A stretch of 64,000 bases of DNA, taken from positions 124,001 through 188,000 of the forward strand of contig JAIUMI010000002.1 of the NCBI GenBank assembly GCA_022565665.1, given 5' to 3'. Numbering within the stretch: position 1 is the stretch's first letter; every line of letters begins with the position of its first letter. The stretch comes from Glycocaulis sp. (GTDB lineage Bacteria; Pseudomonadota; Alphaproteobacteria; Caulobacterales; Maricaulaceae). The translations under genes were made by a program, and so were the position numbers. This document shows positions 63,922-64,000 of the stretch, piece after piece. The notes below the pieces were generated by a model that saw only the letters and a list, made by a program, of their open reading frames with translations, searched no databases and was not told the DNA's origin.

Positions 63922-64000
63922 ATGTATGTCTGCATCTGCAATGCGCTGAAATGCTCCCAGTTCCGCGAAGCCGCCGCGAGCGGTGCGCAGGACGTGACGA
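63922..64000 (+). CDS. bfd: Bacterioferritin-associated ferredoxin, N-terminal part (cut by window end)
   Basis: MYVCICNALKCSQFREAA is the start of Bfd, a small [2Fe-2S] protein whose first two cluster cysteines are in the CxCN motif. It reduces bacterioferritin to release stored iron. Only 26 codons are present. Preceded by an iron-box-like sequence, consistent with induction when iron is short. Confidence 0.85.
   Translation, partial: MYVCICNALKCSQFREAAASGAQDVT

Overview
This GC-rich window shows the gene content of an alphaproteobacterial chromosome: ChvI/ChvG with a short PTS branch, bolA–J-protein–cobS–cobT, hemC–hemD–Mic60–hemY, a large (~1640 aa) NAD-glutamate dehydrogenase, and small Caulobacterales/Maricaulales-type conserved proteins. 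A stalkless marine Maricaulales/Hyphomonadaceae-like bacterium is my best guess (inference from gene content, not a database match). No rRNA, CRISPR array, transposase, integrase or prophage was seen. Genes are densely packed with many 1–4 bp overlaps.

Layout. 1–3.8 kb: tail of a TonB-dependent receptor, adenosylhomocysteinase, a membrane protein with a long acidic tail. 3.7–6.9 kb (minus strand): chvI, chvG, EIIA-Man and HPr, without the hprK gene expected in this cluster. 7–13 kb: an unknown 587-aa protein, DUF971, Trm112-like, LON-domain and CnoX-like thioredoxin genes, a prolyl-tRNA editing protein, tRNA-Gly, a small conserved protein and an SDR. 13.2–19 kb: giant GDH and a methyltransferase. 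19–26.7 kb: Rieske protein, gpsA and tsaD, divergent from hemC, hemD, Mic60-like, hemY-like and uridine kinase. 26.7–28.8 kb: intergenic palindromes, tRNA-Thr and an isolated, conspicuously AT-rich fic gene, the clearest acquired DNA in the window. 28.8–34.7 kb: acyl-CoA synthetase, SDR, two single-domain response regulators, folD, yggT and a histidine kinase whose membrane domain carries the residues of the plant ethylene-receptor sensor. 34.8–41.4 kb: tRNA-Ala, then wecB–nfrB–nfrA-like genes with two extra envelope genes, resembling the poly-ManNAc (phage N4 receptor) system of E. coli. 41.4–49.5 kb: small enzymes and small conserved genes (pterin dehydratase, Fe-ADH, thioesterase, DUF4160/DUF2442, zapE, AraC, XRE/DUF2975). 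49.6–52.9 kb: mdh, asd, acyl-CoA dehydrogenase. 53–57 kb: bolA, J-protein, cobS, cobT. 57–57.6 kb: higBA-type toxin–antitoxin. 57.6–63.6 kb: gltB and gltD (GOGAT). The window ends inside bfd behind a Fur-box-like sequence.

How the parts fit. Nitrogen/carbon nodes are well represented (GOGAT, NAD-GDH, malate dehydrogenase, aspartate-semialdehyde dehydrogenase, PTS regulators); mdh and gltD share a TGTCCGGACA palindrome upstream. The most interesting items are the ethylene-receptor-like two-component pair, the NfrAB/WecB-type envelope polysaccharide cluster, a perfect 21-bp inverted repeat that would bury the ribosome binding site of a membrane protein gene, and the PTS cluster without hprK. 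Functions are assigned by reading motifs and domain patterns only; no database search was available.
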